This document shows, piece after piece, positions 8,147 to 17,296 of a stretch of DNA of 64,000 bases. This stretch comes from Pacificitalea manganoxidans. Lineage in GTDB: Bacteria > Pseudomonadota > Alphaproteobacteria > Rhodobacterales > Rhodobacteraceae. The position numbers were made by a program, and so were the translations under genes. The DNA is taken from the NCBI RefSeq assembly GCF_002504165.1, contig NZ_CP021405.1:1-64000 (forward strand), given 5' to 3'. Under the pieces are notes generated by a model. It searched no databases. It had not been told where the DNA came from and was given only the letters and a program-made list of their open reading frames with translations. How positions within the stretch are numbered: position 1 is the first letter of the stretch; each line of letters opens with the position of its first letter.

Positions 8147-9970
8147 TCAGGTATGTGATCGTATCAGGGCGTCGGCGCGGGCCTGCGCACGCGCGAGCGC
8201 CTCGCGCGGGGTGATGGTGCGCCGCAGCATGTCGTGAAATTCCTCGCCGCAGATCTGCACCAGCCCGGCGTTTTCGGGCACCGGCGGGCGCGGCCAGAAT
8301 TGCAATTCGTCCCGCCACGCCATGCCGTCCACCGCCTCGAAAATGGGGGAGCTGCGCCGCACCTGCGGGTCGGCGGCCACGCAATAGCGCGGGTTGGTCC
8401 GGCTGCCGTTTTGCACATAAAGTTTCTGCGCCTCGGGCGAGGTGAACAGCGTCAACGCTTCCACCGCCGCCTCGCGCCGCTCAGGCGACAGGTTGGCGGG
8501 GATGCCCATGACATAGCCGCCGACCGGCGCAACCGGCGTGGCGCCGGGGCCTGCCGGATGCGGCAGATAGCCCGTCTGCCCAAATGCGGGGGAGGTCTCA
8601 TCCAGTTCGAAATACGGTGCCAGAAGCGTGTAGCCATAGGCCATCGCGACCGTCCCTGCGGCATAGGGGCGGACCCGCTCATACCACGACATCGACAGGA
8701 TATCGGGGGGCGAATACTCAAGCAGCTCCATCATGAATTCGGCGGCCCGCAGACCCGCTTCGGTGTCGATCGTCGCGCGGTAGTCTCCGCCCGCCAGATG
8801 ATCGGTGCCGAACCCTCCGGCGACACGAGGCAGGTTCAGCACCGGCTGCCCGAAATCCGCCATCGTCATCAAGACCGTAGTGCCAAGAGCCGTGCCCCGC
8901 GCCGCATTCCACGCGATGCCGTAACGGCCCTTGCGCGGGGTGTGGAACACACGCGCCGCGTCAAGCAATTCGTCCGTCCGCGTCGGCGGCAGCAGGCCCG
9001 CCTCGGCAAACAGGTCGCGGCGATAGAACAGCAATTCCGGCGTGGTCTGTGCGGGCACCCCATAGGCGCGGCCTCCCCAATGCGCGGCCTGCCACCCGGC
9101 GGGATGGAAATCGGCCGGGTCGAGCCGGGCGATATCCATTACCTCATCGAGCGGCAGCAACACGCCACTCTCGGCGAACTCCCCGATCCACGGCAGGTCG
9201 ACCGCGATGATGTCGTAACGGCTGGTCGGGCGCTCGGCGTTGCGCAGGGCCTCTTCGCGCAGGCGATCAATGGAAAACGCGCGCTGGCTGATCGGCGCGC
9301 CAAGGTTCTGCTCGAATTGGCGTTTCAGGTTTTCCATGACCATAAAGGTCGGATCGCCATGAACCAGAACGCGCAAGCCACCGGAAATCTTTAGCAATTC
9401 TGAGCGAACGCTGAGCGGCGGGATGGTCTGCCCGGCGGTATAACTACCGCCAAAGTAATAATCGCTGGCGGTGGCGGGGTCGCCTGCATCGCCGAAATGC
9501 TGTTTCGACAGGCGCCGGATGCGGTCGGACAATTGCATCCATTGTGAAATGAGTTTTTCGCTGGGATGCAGGGAGAAACTTCTGCCGCTTTTGGTGCGTG
9601 GGCGTTGCTCGATCAATCCGGCGTCGAGCATATCCTTCAGCCGTCGGTTCGCCGTTGCATAGGGCACCCGACTGGCATCGATCAGCGAGGTGGGCGTCAC
9701 GGGTTTGCCGTCCAGATGCCCTTGCAGCAGATGCATCGACATCCGCAGCCGAGGGTGCGGTGCCATCAGATTGCCGGTGTCTTCTAATTCATCGGCGAGG
9801 CTTTCCAGATAGGTCAGGACCACACGCATATCGGCCTGCTCATGATGCAGGGTCTGCTGGGTGAAATCCTGTCCTCTCATTGCATACATCGTCTTGTCGG
9901 GGCTCACTGCGTTGCGCTGTCCGGGGTGCGCCATTACTCGTACCAATTTGGATAATTCAGACTCGTTCAC
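8147..9970 (-). CDS. Transcription regulator: winged helix fused to a family-1 solute-binding-protein domain
   Basis: I place the start at GTG 9970 because AAGGAG lies 7 bases before it; a longer frame would run into the divergent operon. The 607-residue product has no signal peptide. A winged helix-turn-helix (about residues 85-155, with VTPTSLIDASRVPYATANRR) is followed by a ~400-residue domain resembling extracellular solute-binding protein family 1 (MalE/UgpB type). That domain has features such as YGVPAQTTPELLFYR and a C-terminal LFTSPEAQK. I infer a one-component sensor in which a cytoplasmic binding-protein fold detects the sugar. The adjacent transporter uses a different binding-protein class (RbsB-like), so the sensor does not derive from it. 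It probably controls the divergent operon through 9971-10185. Confidence 0.8.
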   Translation of the reverse strand: MNESELSKLVRVMAHPGQRNAVSPDKTMYAMRGQDFTQQTLHHEQADMRVVLTYLESLADELEDTGNLMAPHPRLRMSMHLLQGHLDGKPVTPTSLIDASRVPYATANRRLKDMLDAGLIEQRPRTKSGRSFSLHPSEKLISQWMQLSDRIRRLSKQHFGDAGDPATASDYYFGGSYTAGQTIPPLSVRSELLKISGGLRVLVHGDPTFMVMENLKRQFEQNLGAPISQRAFSIDRLREEALRNAERPTSRYDIIAVDLPWIGEFAESGVLLPLDEVMDIARLDPADFHPAGWQAAHWGGRAYGVPAQTTPELLFYRRDLFAEAGLLPPTRTDELLDAARVFHTPRKGRYGIAWNAARGTALGTTVLMTMADFGQPVLNLPRVAGGFGTDHLAGGDYRATIDTEAGLRAAEFMMELLEYSPPDILSMSWYERVRPYAAGTVAMAYGYTLLAPYFELDETSPAFGQTGYLPHPAGPGATPVAPVGGYVMGIPANLSPERREAAVEALTLFTSPEAQKLYVQNGSRTNPRYCVAADPQVRRSSPIFEAVDGMAWRDELQFWPRPPVPENAGLVQICGEEFHDMLRRTITPREALARAQARADALIRSHT

Positions 9971-10023
9971 CTTGGCGCTCCTTATGGTTGTCCATTCTGA
10001 TAGTTGCCCGATATGGCGAAAAA

Positions 10024-10057
10024 ATCCATTTTGGAGATATGATTGTTCAAAACGGAT
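10024..10057. promoter_or_regulatory. Candidate operator, inverted repeat in divergent promoter region
   Basis: Arms ATCCATTTTG (10024-10033) and CAAAACGGAT (10048-10057) are inverted with 9 of 10 matches and a 14-base spacer. They sit in the AT-richer region between the regulator (start 9970) and the sugar-binding protein gene (start 10186). This is a plausible binding site for the fused regulator, inferred only from position and symmetry. Confidence 0.45.
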
Positions 10058-10185
10058 AATTTGTTTGCATCTTTGCGGACAAAGCACAGGCATTTTCAGC
10101 TTCAGTCGACAGAGGCTCTGGACGCTGCACATTGCGCAGGCGATCCCCTGCCCTGACTGAGACTGGTTACTCTGGGAGGAGAAAA

Positions 10186-11136
10186 ATGAAACTTTTCTAT
10201 ACACTTGCCGCGACCACCGCGCTTGTCGCAGGGGGCAGCGTTGCGTCCGCCGAGGCGATGAAGATCGGCATCACGCAGAACAACGTGGGCGTCGACAGCT
10301 ATCAAACGACCTATGAGAAGGCCTTCATCGCCGCGGCCGAAGAAAACCCCGATGTCGAGGCCGTGGTGCTGGACGCCGGTGGCGACGTGGCCCGCCAGAT
10401 TGCCCAGGTCGAAGATCTGATCCAGCAGGAAGTTGACGCAATCATCATCTGGCCCACCAATGGCGAGGCCGTGATCCCCGCTGTGCGCAAGGCGCATAAG
10501 GCCGGCATCCCGGTCATCGTGACGAATTCCAATATCGCCGAAGCCGGTTTCGATTTCGTCGCGTCCTTCTCGGGGCCCGACAACATCACGCAAGGCGCGC
10601 GCTCCGCCGAGATCATGTGCGACAAGTTCAAGGATATGGGCATCGCCGAGGAGGCGAAGGTCGTCCACATCACCGGCCAGCCCGGCTACACGACCGCGAT
10701 CGAGCGCGCCAAGGGGTTCGAGGATCGCCTGCCCGAAGTTTGCCCCAGTGTCACGATCGTCGACACCCAGCCGGGCGACTGGAACCGCGAGAAATCGCAG
10801 CAGGTGATGGAGGCCTTCCTCGTCAAATATGACGATATCGATGGCGTCTATGCCGGGGATGACAATATGGGGGTGGGCGCGTTGAACGCCGCCAAGGCCG
10901 CGGGCCGCGAGGGCATCATCTTCGTCGGGGCCACGAACTTCTCCGTCGGGTATGAGGCGATGGGCGCGGGCGAATACTGGGGCTCGATCTATCAATCCCC
11001 GGTCGATGACGCCGAAGCGGCGCTTCAGACGGCCATCGACGTGCTCAACGACAAGGACGTGCCGTTCCTCAACTATTTCGACACGCCGAAGATCACCCAA
11101 GACAACATGGGCGATTACACCAAGCCCGTGTTCTAG
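10186..11136 (+). CDS. Sugar ABC transporter substrate-binding protein (RbsB-like)
   Basis: Periplasmic binding protein of the ribose/galactose class (Peripla_BP_4 type). The start at 10186 follows GGGAGGAG by 4 bases and gives 316 residues with a Sec signal peptide (MKLFYTLAATTALVAGG..., cleavage near ASA or AEA). Typical features are the DVEAVVLDAGGD...Q region, DAIIIWPTNGEAVIPAV, and a late DDNMGVGALNAAK hinge segment. It is the first gene of the operon running to 17156. The ligand is unknown; the neighbouring SDRs and the 3-hydroxyisobutyrate-dehydrogenase-family enzyme suggest a sugar, polyol or sugar acid. Confidence 0.92.
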   Translation: MKLFYTLAATTALVAGGSVASAEAMKIGITQNNVGVDSYQTTYEKAFIAAAEENPDVEAVVLDAGGDVARQIAQVEDLIQQEVDAIIIWPTNGEAVIPAVRKAHKAGIPVIVTNSNIAEAGFDFVASFSGPDNITQGARSAEIMCDKFKDMGIAEEAKVVHITGQPGYTTAIERAKGFEDRLPEVCPSVTIVDTQPGDWNREKSQQVMEAFLVKYDDIDGVYAGDDNMGVGALNAAKAAGREGIIFVGATNFSVGYEAMGAGEYWGSIYQSPVDDAEAALQTAIDVLNDKDVPFLNYFDTPKITQDNMGDYTKPVF

Positions 11137-11150
11137 GGCGCCTCCCAGGC

Positions 11151-11181
11151 CGGGGCGCGGGATCGTATCTGCCGCGCCCCG
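11151..11181 (+). terminator. Stem-loop after the binding-protein gene
   Basis: A perfect 10-bp stem (CGGGGCGCGG / CCGCGCCCCG) with an 11-base loop lies 14 bases after the SBP stop. There is no T-run, so it more likely gives partial termination or protects the upstream mRNA than acts as a full terminator. Confidence 0.6.
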
Positions 11182-11223
11182 CGCCGATCCTATTTCGGAA
11201 ATTCGCGCAGGGGAGGGCGTGGC

Positions 11224-12021
11224 ATGGGACGTTTATCCGGCAAGGTTTGTATCGTGACCGGGGCCGCGCAGGGCATTGGCCGTGCGATTGGCGAGGCGTT
11301 GCTCGATGAGGGCGCGCAGGTCTGTTTCGCGGATATCAACGGCGACAAGGTGGCCGAGGTCGCCACGGCGAACCGCACCCGTATGGGCGGGCGTGCCGCT
11401 GCGGTGACATGCGCGCAGGTCGATGTGACTGACCGCGACACGGTGCGCGCCATGATCCGCCATACCGTGGACCGCTTTGGCCGGCTGGACGTGATGTTCA
11501 ACAATGCCGGCGTCAACAAACCCATGAATTTCATGGATGTGACGGAAACCAACTGGAATTTCATCATGGGGGTGAACGGCCTTGGCTGCCTGATCGGCAT
11601 GCAGGAGGCCGCCCGCCAGATGATCGCGCAGGGCAACGGCGGCAAGATCATTAACACGGCCTCCATTGCCAGCAGGCAGGGGTTCGATAATGTCGCGCCG
11701 TATTGTGCGTCGAAATCGGCGGTCATCTCGCTGACGCAGGCCGGGGCGCGGGGACTGGCCCGGCATGATATCACCGTGACCGGCTTTGCCCCCGGCGTGG
11801 TGGCCACGGAAATGTGGGAGCAGGTCGATCAGGATCTGATGGAGATCGGCGCGGCGGAGCGACCGGGTCAGGCGATGGAGGAGTTTTCCTCTGACATCCT
11901 GAAAGGCCGCGTCGCGACGCCCGGCGACATCACCGGCACCACGACGTTTCTGGCGTCGAAGGACAGCGATTACATGACCGGTCAGATCGTGATGATCGAC
12001 GGCGGGATGACACTGGTTTGA
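11224..12021 (+). CDS. SDR-family NAD(P)-dependent dehydrogenase
   Basis: A 265-residue short-chain dehydrogenase with TGAAQGIG, NAG, the catalytic Ser in NTASIAS, PYCASK (Tyr and Lys) and YMTGQIVMIDGG. It is a close paralogue of the SDR at 7313-8119 and resembles sorbitol/galactitol-type dehydrogenases. It is embedded between the binding-protein and permease genes of the sugar ABC operon, so it very likely acts on the imported compound or its first product. GCAGGGGAGGG precedes the ATG at 11224. Confidence 0.9.
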   Translation: MGRLSGKVCIVTGAAQGIGRAIGEALLDEGAQVCFADINGDKVAEVATANRTRMGGRAAAVTCAQVDVTDRDTVRAMIRHTVDRFGRLDVMFNNAGVNKPMNFMDVTETNWNFIMGVNGLGCLIGMQEAARQMIAQGNGGKIINTASIASRQGFDNVAPYCASKSAVISLTQAGARGLARHDITVTGFAPGVVATEMWEQVDQDLMEIGAAERPGQAMEEFSSDILKGRVATPGDITGTTTFLASKDSDYMTGQIVMIDGGMTLV

Positions 12022-12089
12022 CCGTCCGGGCGGGATCAGACCACCGCGCGCAGGCGGCTGCGCAGACCGGCCTAGGGAGGGAGGGGACA

Positions 12090-13061
12090 GTGACGCTGAC
12101 CAAACACAAGATCGGCAGCATACTGGCGAAACAGGGCATCCTGATCGCGTTTGCGGTGTTCATGATCGTGTTCACCGTGGCCAATCCGAAATTCCTGACG
12201 CCGGACAATGTGCTGAGCGTCGTGCGCTCCTCCGCCATCCTCGGCGTGATGGCGCTTGGCGTTACGTTCGTGGTCATCAGCGGCAATCTGGACCTGTCGG
12301 TCGGGTCGATGATGTCGTTTTCAACCATCGTGGTGCTGGACCTGCACGATAAGATCGGCCCGGGTCTGGCGATCCCGGCGATGTTCGTGATGACCTTGGC
12401 CCTGGGCGCGCTGATCGGCATTCTGGTCGGCTATCTGAAGCTCAATTCCCTGATCGTGACGCTTGGCATGCTGTCTGCCATCCACGGGCTGACGCTGACC
12501 TATTCGGGCGGCAAAAACATGGATGTGGCAGATAAGGAAAGCACTTGGATCGGCGTATTCGGTCAGGGCGATGTGCTGGGCTTCCCGGTGCCGATTGCGC
12601 TTTTCGTCGGGCTGGCGGCGGTGCTGGGGCTGGTGCTGTCGCGCACCCCGTTCGGGCGCAAGGTCTACGCGGTCGGCGGCAACGGCACCGCGGCGACGTT
12701 TTCGGGCATCCACCGGGCCCGGACCGTATTCTTTTGCTACCTGATTTCAGCGGGATGCGTGGCCACGGCGGGTTTGATTCAGGCAAGCCGGTCGCTTGGC
12801 TCACAGAACACGGTCGGGCAGGGGATGGAGCTGGAGGTGCTGGCGGCGGTCATCCTTGGCGGGGCGTCTTTGCTAGGCGGATCGGGCACGATCTTTAAAA
12901 CCGTCATCGGGGTGCTGATCCTCGGATTTATCCAAAATGGCCTGCTGATCCTCGGGCTGCCATTCTACGTCCAGTTCGTCGTGACATGGATCATCATCAT
13001 CCTTGCGGTCTGGCTCGATATCGCGGCCAAGCGGGGCAAGCTGTTGTCCCCCATCGCGTGA
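12090..13061 (+). CDS. Sugar ABC transporter permease (RbsC-like)
   Basis: Inner-membrane subunit with multiple hydrophobic segments and the family landmarks VTFVVISGNLDLSVGS and, later, EVLAAVILGGASLLGGSGT. The start is taken as GTG 12090, preceded by GGGAGGGAGGGG, giving 323 residues. An alternative TTG at 12018 overlapping the SDR stop lacks a good ribosome site and would add an unconserved-looking 24 residues. It pairs with the second permease at 13077 to form a heterodimeric channel. Confidence 0.88.
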   Translation: MTLTKHKIGSILAKQGILIAFAVFMIVFTVANPKFLTPDNVLSVVRSSAILGVMALGVTFVVISGNLDLSVGSMMSFSTIVVLDLHDKIGPGLAIPAMFVMTLALGALIGILVGYLKLNSLIVTLGMLSAIHGLTLTYSGGKNMDVADKESTWIGVFGQGDVLGFPVPIALFVGLAAVLGLVLSRTPFGRKVYAVGGNGTAATFSGIHRARTVFFCYLISAGCVATAGLIQASRSLGSQNTVGQGMELEVLAAVILGGASLLGGSGTIFKTVIGVLILGFIQNGLLILGLPFYVQFVVTWIIIILAVWLDIAAKRGKLLSPIA

Positions 13062-13076
13062 ACGAAAGGACAGATC

Positions 13077-14078
13077 ATGCGGAAAAGTTCACTGATCAAA
13101 TCCCTGAAAGGCGGCGCGATCTGGGGCTTTGTCGTGCTGGAGCTGGCGTTCTTCTCGGTCGCGGGGGAATTCCTGTCGCTGTCTGACAAAGCGTTCATGG
13201 ATTACGAAAACATGATGCTGCTGCTCAAGCAGTCCGCCCCGATCGGCATCATCGCCATGGGCATGACCATCGTGATGGTGAACGGCAATATCGATCTGAG
13301 CGTCGGCGCGACGTTCGCGATTTCGGCGATTGTCCTGCTCGACAGCCTGACATGGCCGATCTTTGCCGGGCTGGGCGATTGGGTGATCCCGGTGTCATGG
13401 CTTCTGGCACTTGCCGCGGGCACGGTGCTGGGGGCGCTGAACGGGGTCATCGTCTGGAAGACCGGGGTCGATGCCTTCATCGTTACGCTGGGGTCGATGC
13501 TGGGGTTTCGCGGGATCGTGTTCATGTTCAACGGCGAAAACCCGACCAGTCATTTGAACTGGACGCTGGTGGATTTCGCCGAGGCGGAGTTTCTGGGCCT
13601 CGCCACCGCGACATGGTTTTTGCTAGGCGTGACGCTTGCGATCTGGTTTCTGATGGCCCGCACGGTGCATGGGCGCAACGCCTATGCCATCGGCGACAAT
13701 CGCGAAGCTGCGGTCAATGCGGGCATTCGGGTCGGGCCGCATATGACGATCAATTTCGCGATCATCGGCTTTCTTGCCGCGCTGTCGGCGGTGGTCTTCT
13801 ATTCCGAAAGCGGATCGGTCAATCCCAATGACGGGCAGCTCTACGAGCTATGGGTGATTACTGCGGTCGTGCTGGGCGGGACCAAGATCACAGGCGGGGC
13901 GGGCAGCGTTATCGGCACGTTCGGCGGGGTGATCGCGATCCAGCTTCTGCGCAAGGGGCTGGGCCATATCGGTGCCGACACCTCAACCGTGAACTTTGTG
14001 ATCGGGCTGATCCTCATTGCGGTGCTGATCCTCGACCGGCAACTCAACATCAAGGGCAAGCAGGAGCTACGCGTATGA
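13077..14078 (+). CDS. Sugar ABC transporter permease (RbsC-like), second subunit
   Basis: A 333-residue membrane protein homologous to the preceding permease: GMTIVMVNGNIDLSVGA and LWVITAVVLGGTKITGGAGS. AAAGGA lies just before the ATG, 15 bases after the first permease. Two non-identical permeases with one double-domain ATPase are common in the ribose-type family. It overlaps the ATPase gene by 4 bases (ATGA). Confidence 0.9.
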   Translation: MRKSSLIKSLKGGAIWGFVVLELAFFSVAGEFLSLSDKAFMDYENMMLLLKQSAPIGIIAMGMTIVMVNGNIDLSVGATFAISAIVLLDSLTWPIFAGLGDWVIPVSWLLALAAGTVLGALNGVIVWKTGVDAFIVTLGSMLGFRGIVFMFNGENPTSHLNWTLVDFAEAEFLGLATATWFLLGVTLAIWFLMARTVHGRNAYAIGDNREAAVNAGIRVGPHMTINFAIIGFLAALSAVVFYSESGSVNPNDGQLYELWVITAVVLGGTKITGGAGSVIGTFGGVIAIQLLRKGLGHIGADTSTVNFVIGLILIAVLILDRQLNIKGKQELRV

Positions 14079-15586
14079 CCCGTCCAAATCCAGTTCTGCG
14101 GCTTGAAAATATCGTAAAGACCTTTCCCGGCGTGCGGGCGCTGGACGGGGTGTCCTTTTCTGTCATGCCGGGCGAAGTGCATGCGCTGATGGGGGAAAAC
14201 GGCGCTGGCAAATCCACGTTGATGAAGGTGCTCGGCGGCATCCATCAGCCGGACGGCGGCTCCATTTATATGGCCGATGAAAAGGTCAGCATGACCGGCC
14301 CGCTGGAGGCCAAGGCCAAGGGCATCGTTTTCATTCATCAGGAACTGAGCCTTGCGGAAGAGTTGAGCGTTGCCGAGAACATCTATCTGGGCGAATTGCC
14401 ACGGCGGTCCTTTGGGCGGGTGGATTGGGCCACGCTGTACGACAACACCAACGCCATCCTCAAAAAACTGAATGTGGGGTTCGATGCCACGCGGCGGGTG
14501 GGGGATCTGTCGATTGCCAACCAGCAGATGGTCGAAATCGCGCGGGCGCTGACGGTCGATGCCAAGGCGGTGATCTTTGACGAGCCGACCGCGTCGCTGA
14601 CCGATGCCGAGAAGGTCGTGCTGTTCGAGGTGATCGCCGATCTGCAGGCCGATGGGGTCGGGATCGTCTATATCTCGCACCGGATGGAAGAGATTTTCAA
14701 GATCACCGACCGCGTGACCATCCTGCGCGACGGGCAGTATCAGGGCACGGTCAACACGGCGGACACCACCGAGGAGGCCGTGACGCAGATGATGATCGGG
14801 CGCAAGCTGGACCTGAGCCGCAATGAAACGACCCATGATCTGGGTGACGTGGCGCTGGAGGTGCGCAACCTCAGCTGCGGCGCGCTGTATCGGGATGTCA
14901 GCTTTCAGGTGCGCCGGGGCGAGGTCGTGGGGTTTTACGGGCTGGTTGGGGCCGGGCGCACCGAAATCGCCGAGACGCTGTTCGGCCTGCGCGCCCCCTC
15001 GGGCGGGGAGATTTTGCTGGAGGGCGAGGCCGTCACGATCAGCTCTCCCGCTGATGCCATCGCGCGGGGCATTTCGCTGGTGCCGGAGGATCGCAAGGGA
15101 CAGGGGCTGGTTCTGGGCATGAATTGCCGGGACAACATGACCTTGCCACAGGTCGGCGACATCAAGACCGGCCCCTTCGTTGCCGAAGGCGCGGGCATCG
15201 CCATTTTCGATCACTACCGGGAGAAGCTCGACATTCGCACGCCCAGTTGGAAACAGCAGGTCGGTCATCTGTCCGGAGGCAACCAGCAGAAGATCGTGAT
15301 CGCCAAATGGCTGTCGATGCATCCCAATGTGCTGATCGTGGACGAACCGACGCGCGGCATCGACGTGGGCAGCAAATCGGAGATTCACAAACTGCTTCGC
15401 GCGCTGGCCGCACAGGGCTACGCGGTCATGGTCATCAGTTCGGAAATGCCCGAGGTGCTGCATGTCGCCGACCGGATCGTGGCGATGTATTCGGGGCAGA
15501 TCATGCGCACATTCACCTCGGACGAGGTGACGGAGGAAAACCTGATCCAAGCCATTTCGGGACTGTCGGCGGAGAAGGTGGCATGA
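14075..15586 (+). CDS. Sugar ABC transporter ATP-binding protein (RbsA-like, two ABC domains)
   Basis: A 503-residue fused ATPase. The first ABC domain has Walker A GENGAGKST and Walker B VIFDEPTAS. The second has the altered Walker A GLVGAGRTE, typical of RbsA/MglA/XylG, the signature LSGGNQQK and Walker B VDEPTRGID. The ATG at 14075 overlaps the permease stop, indicating translational coupling. It energises the permease pair for uptake of the sugar bound by the product of 10186-11136. Confidence 0.93.
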   Translation: MTRPNPVLRLENIVKTFPGVRALDGVSFSVMPGEVHALMGENGAGKSTLMKVLGGIHQPDGGSIYMADEKVSMTGPLEAKAKGIVFIHQELSLAEELSVAENIYLGELPRRSFGRVDWATLYDNTNAILKKLNVGFDATRRVGDLSIANQQMVEIARALTVDAKAVIFDEPTASLTDAEKVVLFEVIADLQADGVGIVYISHRMEEIFKITDRVTILRDGQYQGTVNTADTTEEAVTQMMIGRKLDLSRNETTHDLGDVALEVRNLSCGALYRDVSFQVRRGEVVGFYGLVGAGRTEIAETLFGLRAPSGGEILLEGEAVTISSPADAIARGISLVPEDRKGQGLVLGMNCRDNMTLPQVGDIKTGPFVAEGAGIAIFDHYREKLDIRTPSWKQQVGHLSGGNQQKIVIAKWLSMHPNVLIVDEPTRGIDVGSKSEIHKLLRALAAQGYAVMVISSEMPEVLHVADRIVAMYSGQIMRTFTSDEVTEENLIQAISGLSAEKVA

Positions 15587-16452
15587 TGCGCGTCGGATTT
15601 GCCGGATTGGGCCGGATGGGCGTGCATATGGCCCGCAATCTGATCGCCGACGGGCACGAGGTGACGGTCTGGAACCGCAGTGCGGAGAAAGCCCGCGCAT
15701 TCGCCTCTGACACAGGCTGCGGCGTGACCCGCAGCCTCAGGGATCTGGCGACGGATCGCGATGCCGTCCTGACGATGCTGGCCGATGACAGCGCGTCCGA
15801 GGAGGTGCATTTCGGGTCTGATGGGCTTTTCGCCGGGCAGGGCACGGCGGCGTTCATCGAAATGGGCACGATGAGCCCCGACCATATCCGGCAATTGTCG
15901 GAGGCCGCCCCGGCAGGGGCCTGCGTGATCGATGCGCCGGTTTCGGGCTCCACCCCGGCGGCCAAGGCGCGGGATCTGCTGATTATCGCGGGCTGTGATG
16001 CGGCGACCGCGGCCCCCTACATGCCGCTGTTCGATGCGATGGGACGGCAAACGATCTGTCTGGGCGAGGTGGGCGCGGGCGCGGTCATGAAGCTGGCGGT
16101 GAACACCCTGATCCACGGCATCAACCAGACCTTGGCGGAGGCGATGACGCTTGCCGGTGCGGCGGGGATTGATCCGACACGGGCCTTTGACGTGATCGAA
16201 GCGAGTGCTGCCTGCGCGCCGATGCTGAAATTCCGCCGACCGCTCTATCTCGACCAATCGGACGAGGTCACGTTCACCGTCTCGCTTGCCCGCAAGGATA
16301 TGGAATTGGCCGCGGCCCTGTCAGCGACCTATGGCGTGGCCATGCCGCAGGGCGACGTCACATTGCAAATGCTCAAGGCCGCCGAAGCGGGCGGATTGGG
16401 GGCGCAGGATATGGCGGCGGTTCTACGCTACATGAGGGATTTGAAATCATGA
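15583..16452 (+). CDS. NAD(P)-dependent beta-hydroxyacid dehydrogenase (3-hydroxyisobutyrate dehydrogenase family)
   Basis: A 289-residue member of the MmsB/GarR/GlxR family. It shows the N-terminal Rossmann motif GFAGLGRMGVHMA, the substrate-binding signature DAPVSGSTPAAK and the catalytic Lys in MKLAVNTL. Known members oxidise 3-hydroxyisobutyrate, tartronate semialdehyde, sulfolactaldehyde-type or related 3-hydroxyacids. ATG 15583 overlaps the ATPase stop, and a second ATG follows at 15586. Operon position suggests a catabolic step on the imported sugar-derived acid; the substrate is unassigned. Confidence 0.9.
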   Translation: MMRVGFAGLGRMGVHMARNLIADGHEVTVWNRSAEKARAFASDTGCGVTRSLRDLATDRDAVLTMLADDSASEEVHFGSDGLFAGQGTAAFIEMGTMSPDHIRQLSEAAPAGACVIDAPVSGSTPAAKARDLLIIAGCDAATAAPYMPLFDAMGRQTICLGEVGAGAVMKLAVNTLIHGINQTLAEAMTLAGAAGIDPTRAFDVIEASAACAPMLKFRRPLYLDQSDEVTFTVSLARKDMELAAALSATYGVAMPQGDVTLQMLKAAEAGGLGAQDMAAVLRYMRDLKS

Positions 16453-17156
16453 AAGCCGCACTTTTCGTCGGTGGCTGGGAAGGCCACGACCCGACCGCCT
16501 TTGCCGACTGGTATCGCGATCTGTTGCTGGCCAACGGGTTTACCGTCGATGTCTATGACACGTTGGAGCCGTTGGAGCGGCCCGGCGATCTGGCGGATCT
16601 GGACCTGATCACGCCGATCTGGTCGTCCGCCCGCTCCGGCCACCGCGAAGAGTTCGGCAATATGACTAAAGCGCAAGAAGACGGGCTGCTGAAGCTCATC
16701 GGTGACGGCTGTGGCATCGCGGGTTGGCACGGGCATATGGGCGACGCGTTTCGCGACAGGCCGACCTATCATTTCCTGATCGGCGGCCAATTCGTCGCGC
16801 ATCCGCCCGGCTGGCCCGATAACCTCCAGCCTGCCGAGGATTACATTGATTACGACGTCACCATCTGTCGGCCCGATGATCCGATCGTGCAGGGCATCCG
16901 CAGTTTCCGCCTGAAATCGGAGCAGTATTACATGCTGGTGGACCCGTCGAACGAGGTTCTGGCCACCACGACATTCTCCGGGGACCATCTGTGGTGGATC
17001 GAGGGCACGGTGATTCCGGTGGTGTGGAAACGGCGCTGGGACAAGGGCCGGGTGTTCTATTGCTCGATCGGGCATGAACTAGCAGATCTGAAAACGTCTC
17101 AGGTGACGGAGATCATCCGCCGCGGGGCGCTCTGGGCGGCACGGAGTGCGGTCTAG
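16449..17156 (+). CDS. ThuA-domain protein
   Basis: A 235-residue protein of the trehalose-utilisation ThuA family (class I glutamine-amidotransferase-like fold). It shows GGWEGHDP at the N terminus, GIAGWHGHMGDAF in the middle and GRVFYCSIGHE near the end. It overlaps the preceding gene by 4 bases and is the last gene of the operon before a bidirectional terminator. ThuA-like proteins accompany disaccharide and keto-sugar catabolism; the biochemical role remains poorly defined, so only family membership is claimed. Confidence 0.88.
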   Translation: MKAALFVGGWEGHDPTAFADWYRDLLLANGFTVDVYDTLEPLERPGDLADLDLITPIWSSARSGHREEFGNMTKAQEDGLLKLIGDGCGIAGWHGHMGDAFRDRPTYHFLIGGQFVAHPPGWPDNLQPAEDYIDYDVTICRPDDPIVQGIRSFRLKSEQYYMLVDPSNEVLATTTFSGDHLWWIEGTVIPVVWKRRWDKGRVFYCSIGHELADLKTSQVTEIIRRGALWAARSAV

Positions 17157-17248
17157 CGCGCGCGTCCTAAGTCCGGTGCATTAAAGCTCTGGTAATCCAT
17201 CTTATGTAATTTTTAACCGCGTCGCCTGACGACCAACGTTACAATGCA

Positions 17249-17273
17249 AAACGGCCCCTTTACGGGGCCGTTT
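17249..17273. terminator. Bidirectional intrinsic terminator
   Basis: A 10-bp perfect stem AAACGGCCCC / GGGGCCGTTT with a 5-base loop, flanked by A and T tracts. It lies between the convergent ThuA gene (stop 17156) and the hydrolase gene (stop 17297) and could end both transcripts. Confidence 0.85.
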
Positions 17274-17296
17274 GTCTGTGTGCTTGTGGCGCGGCC

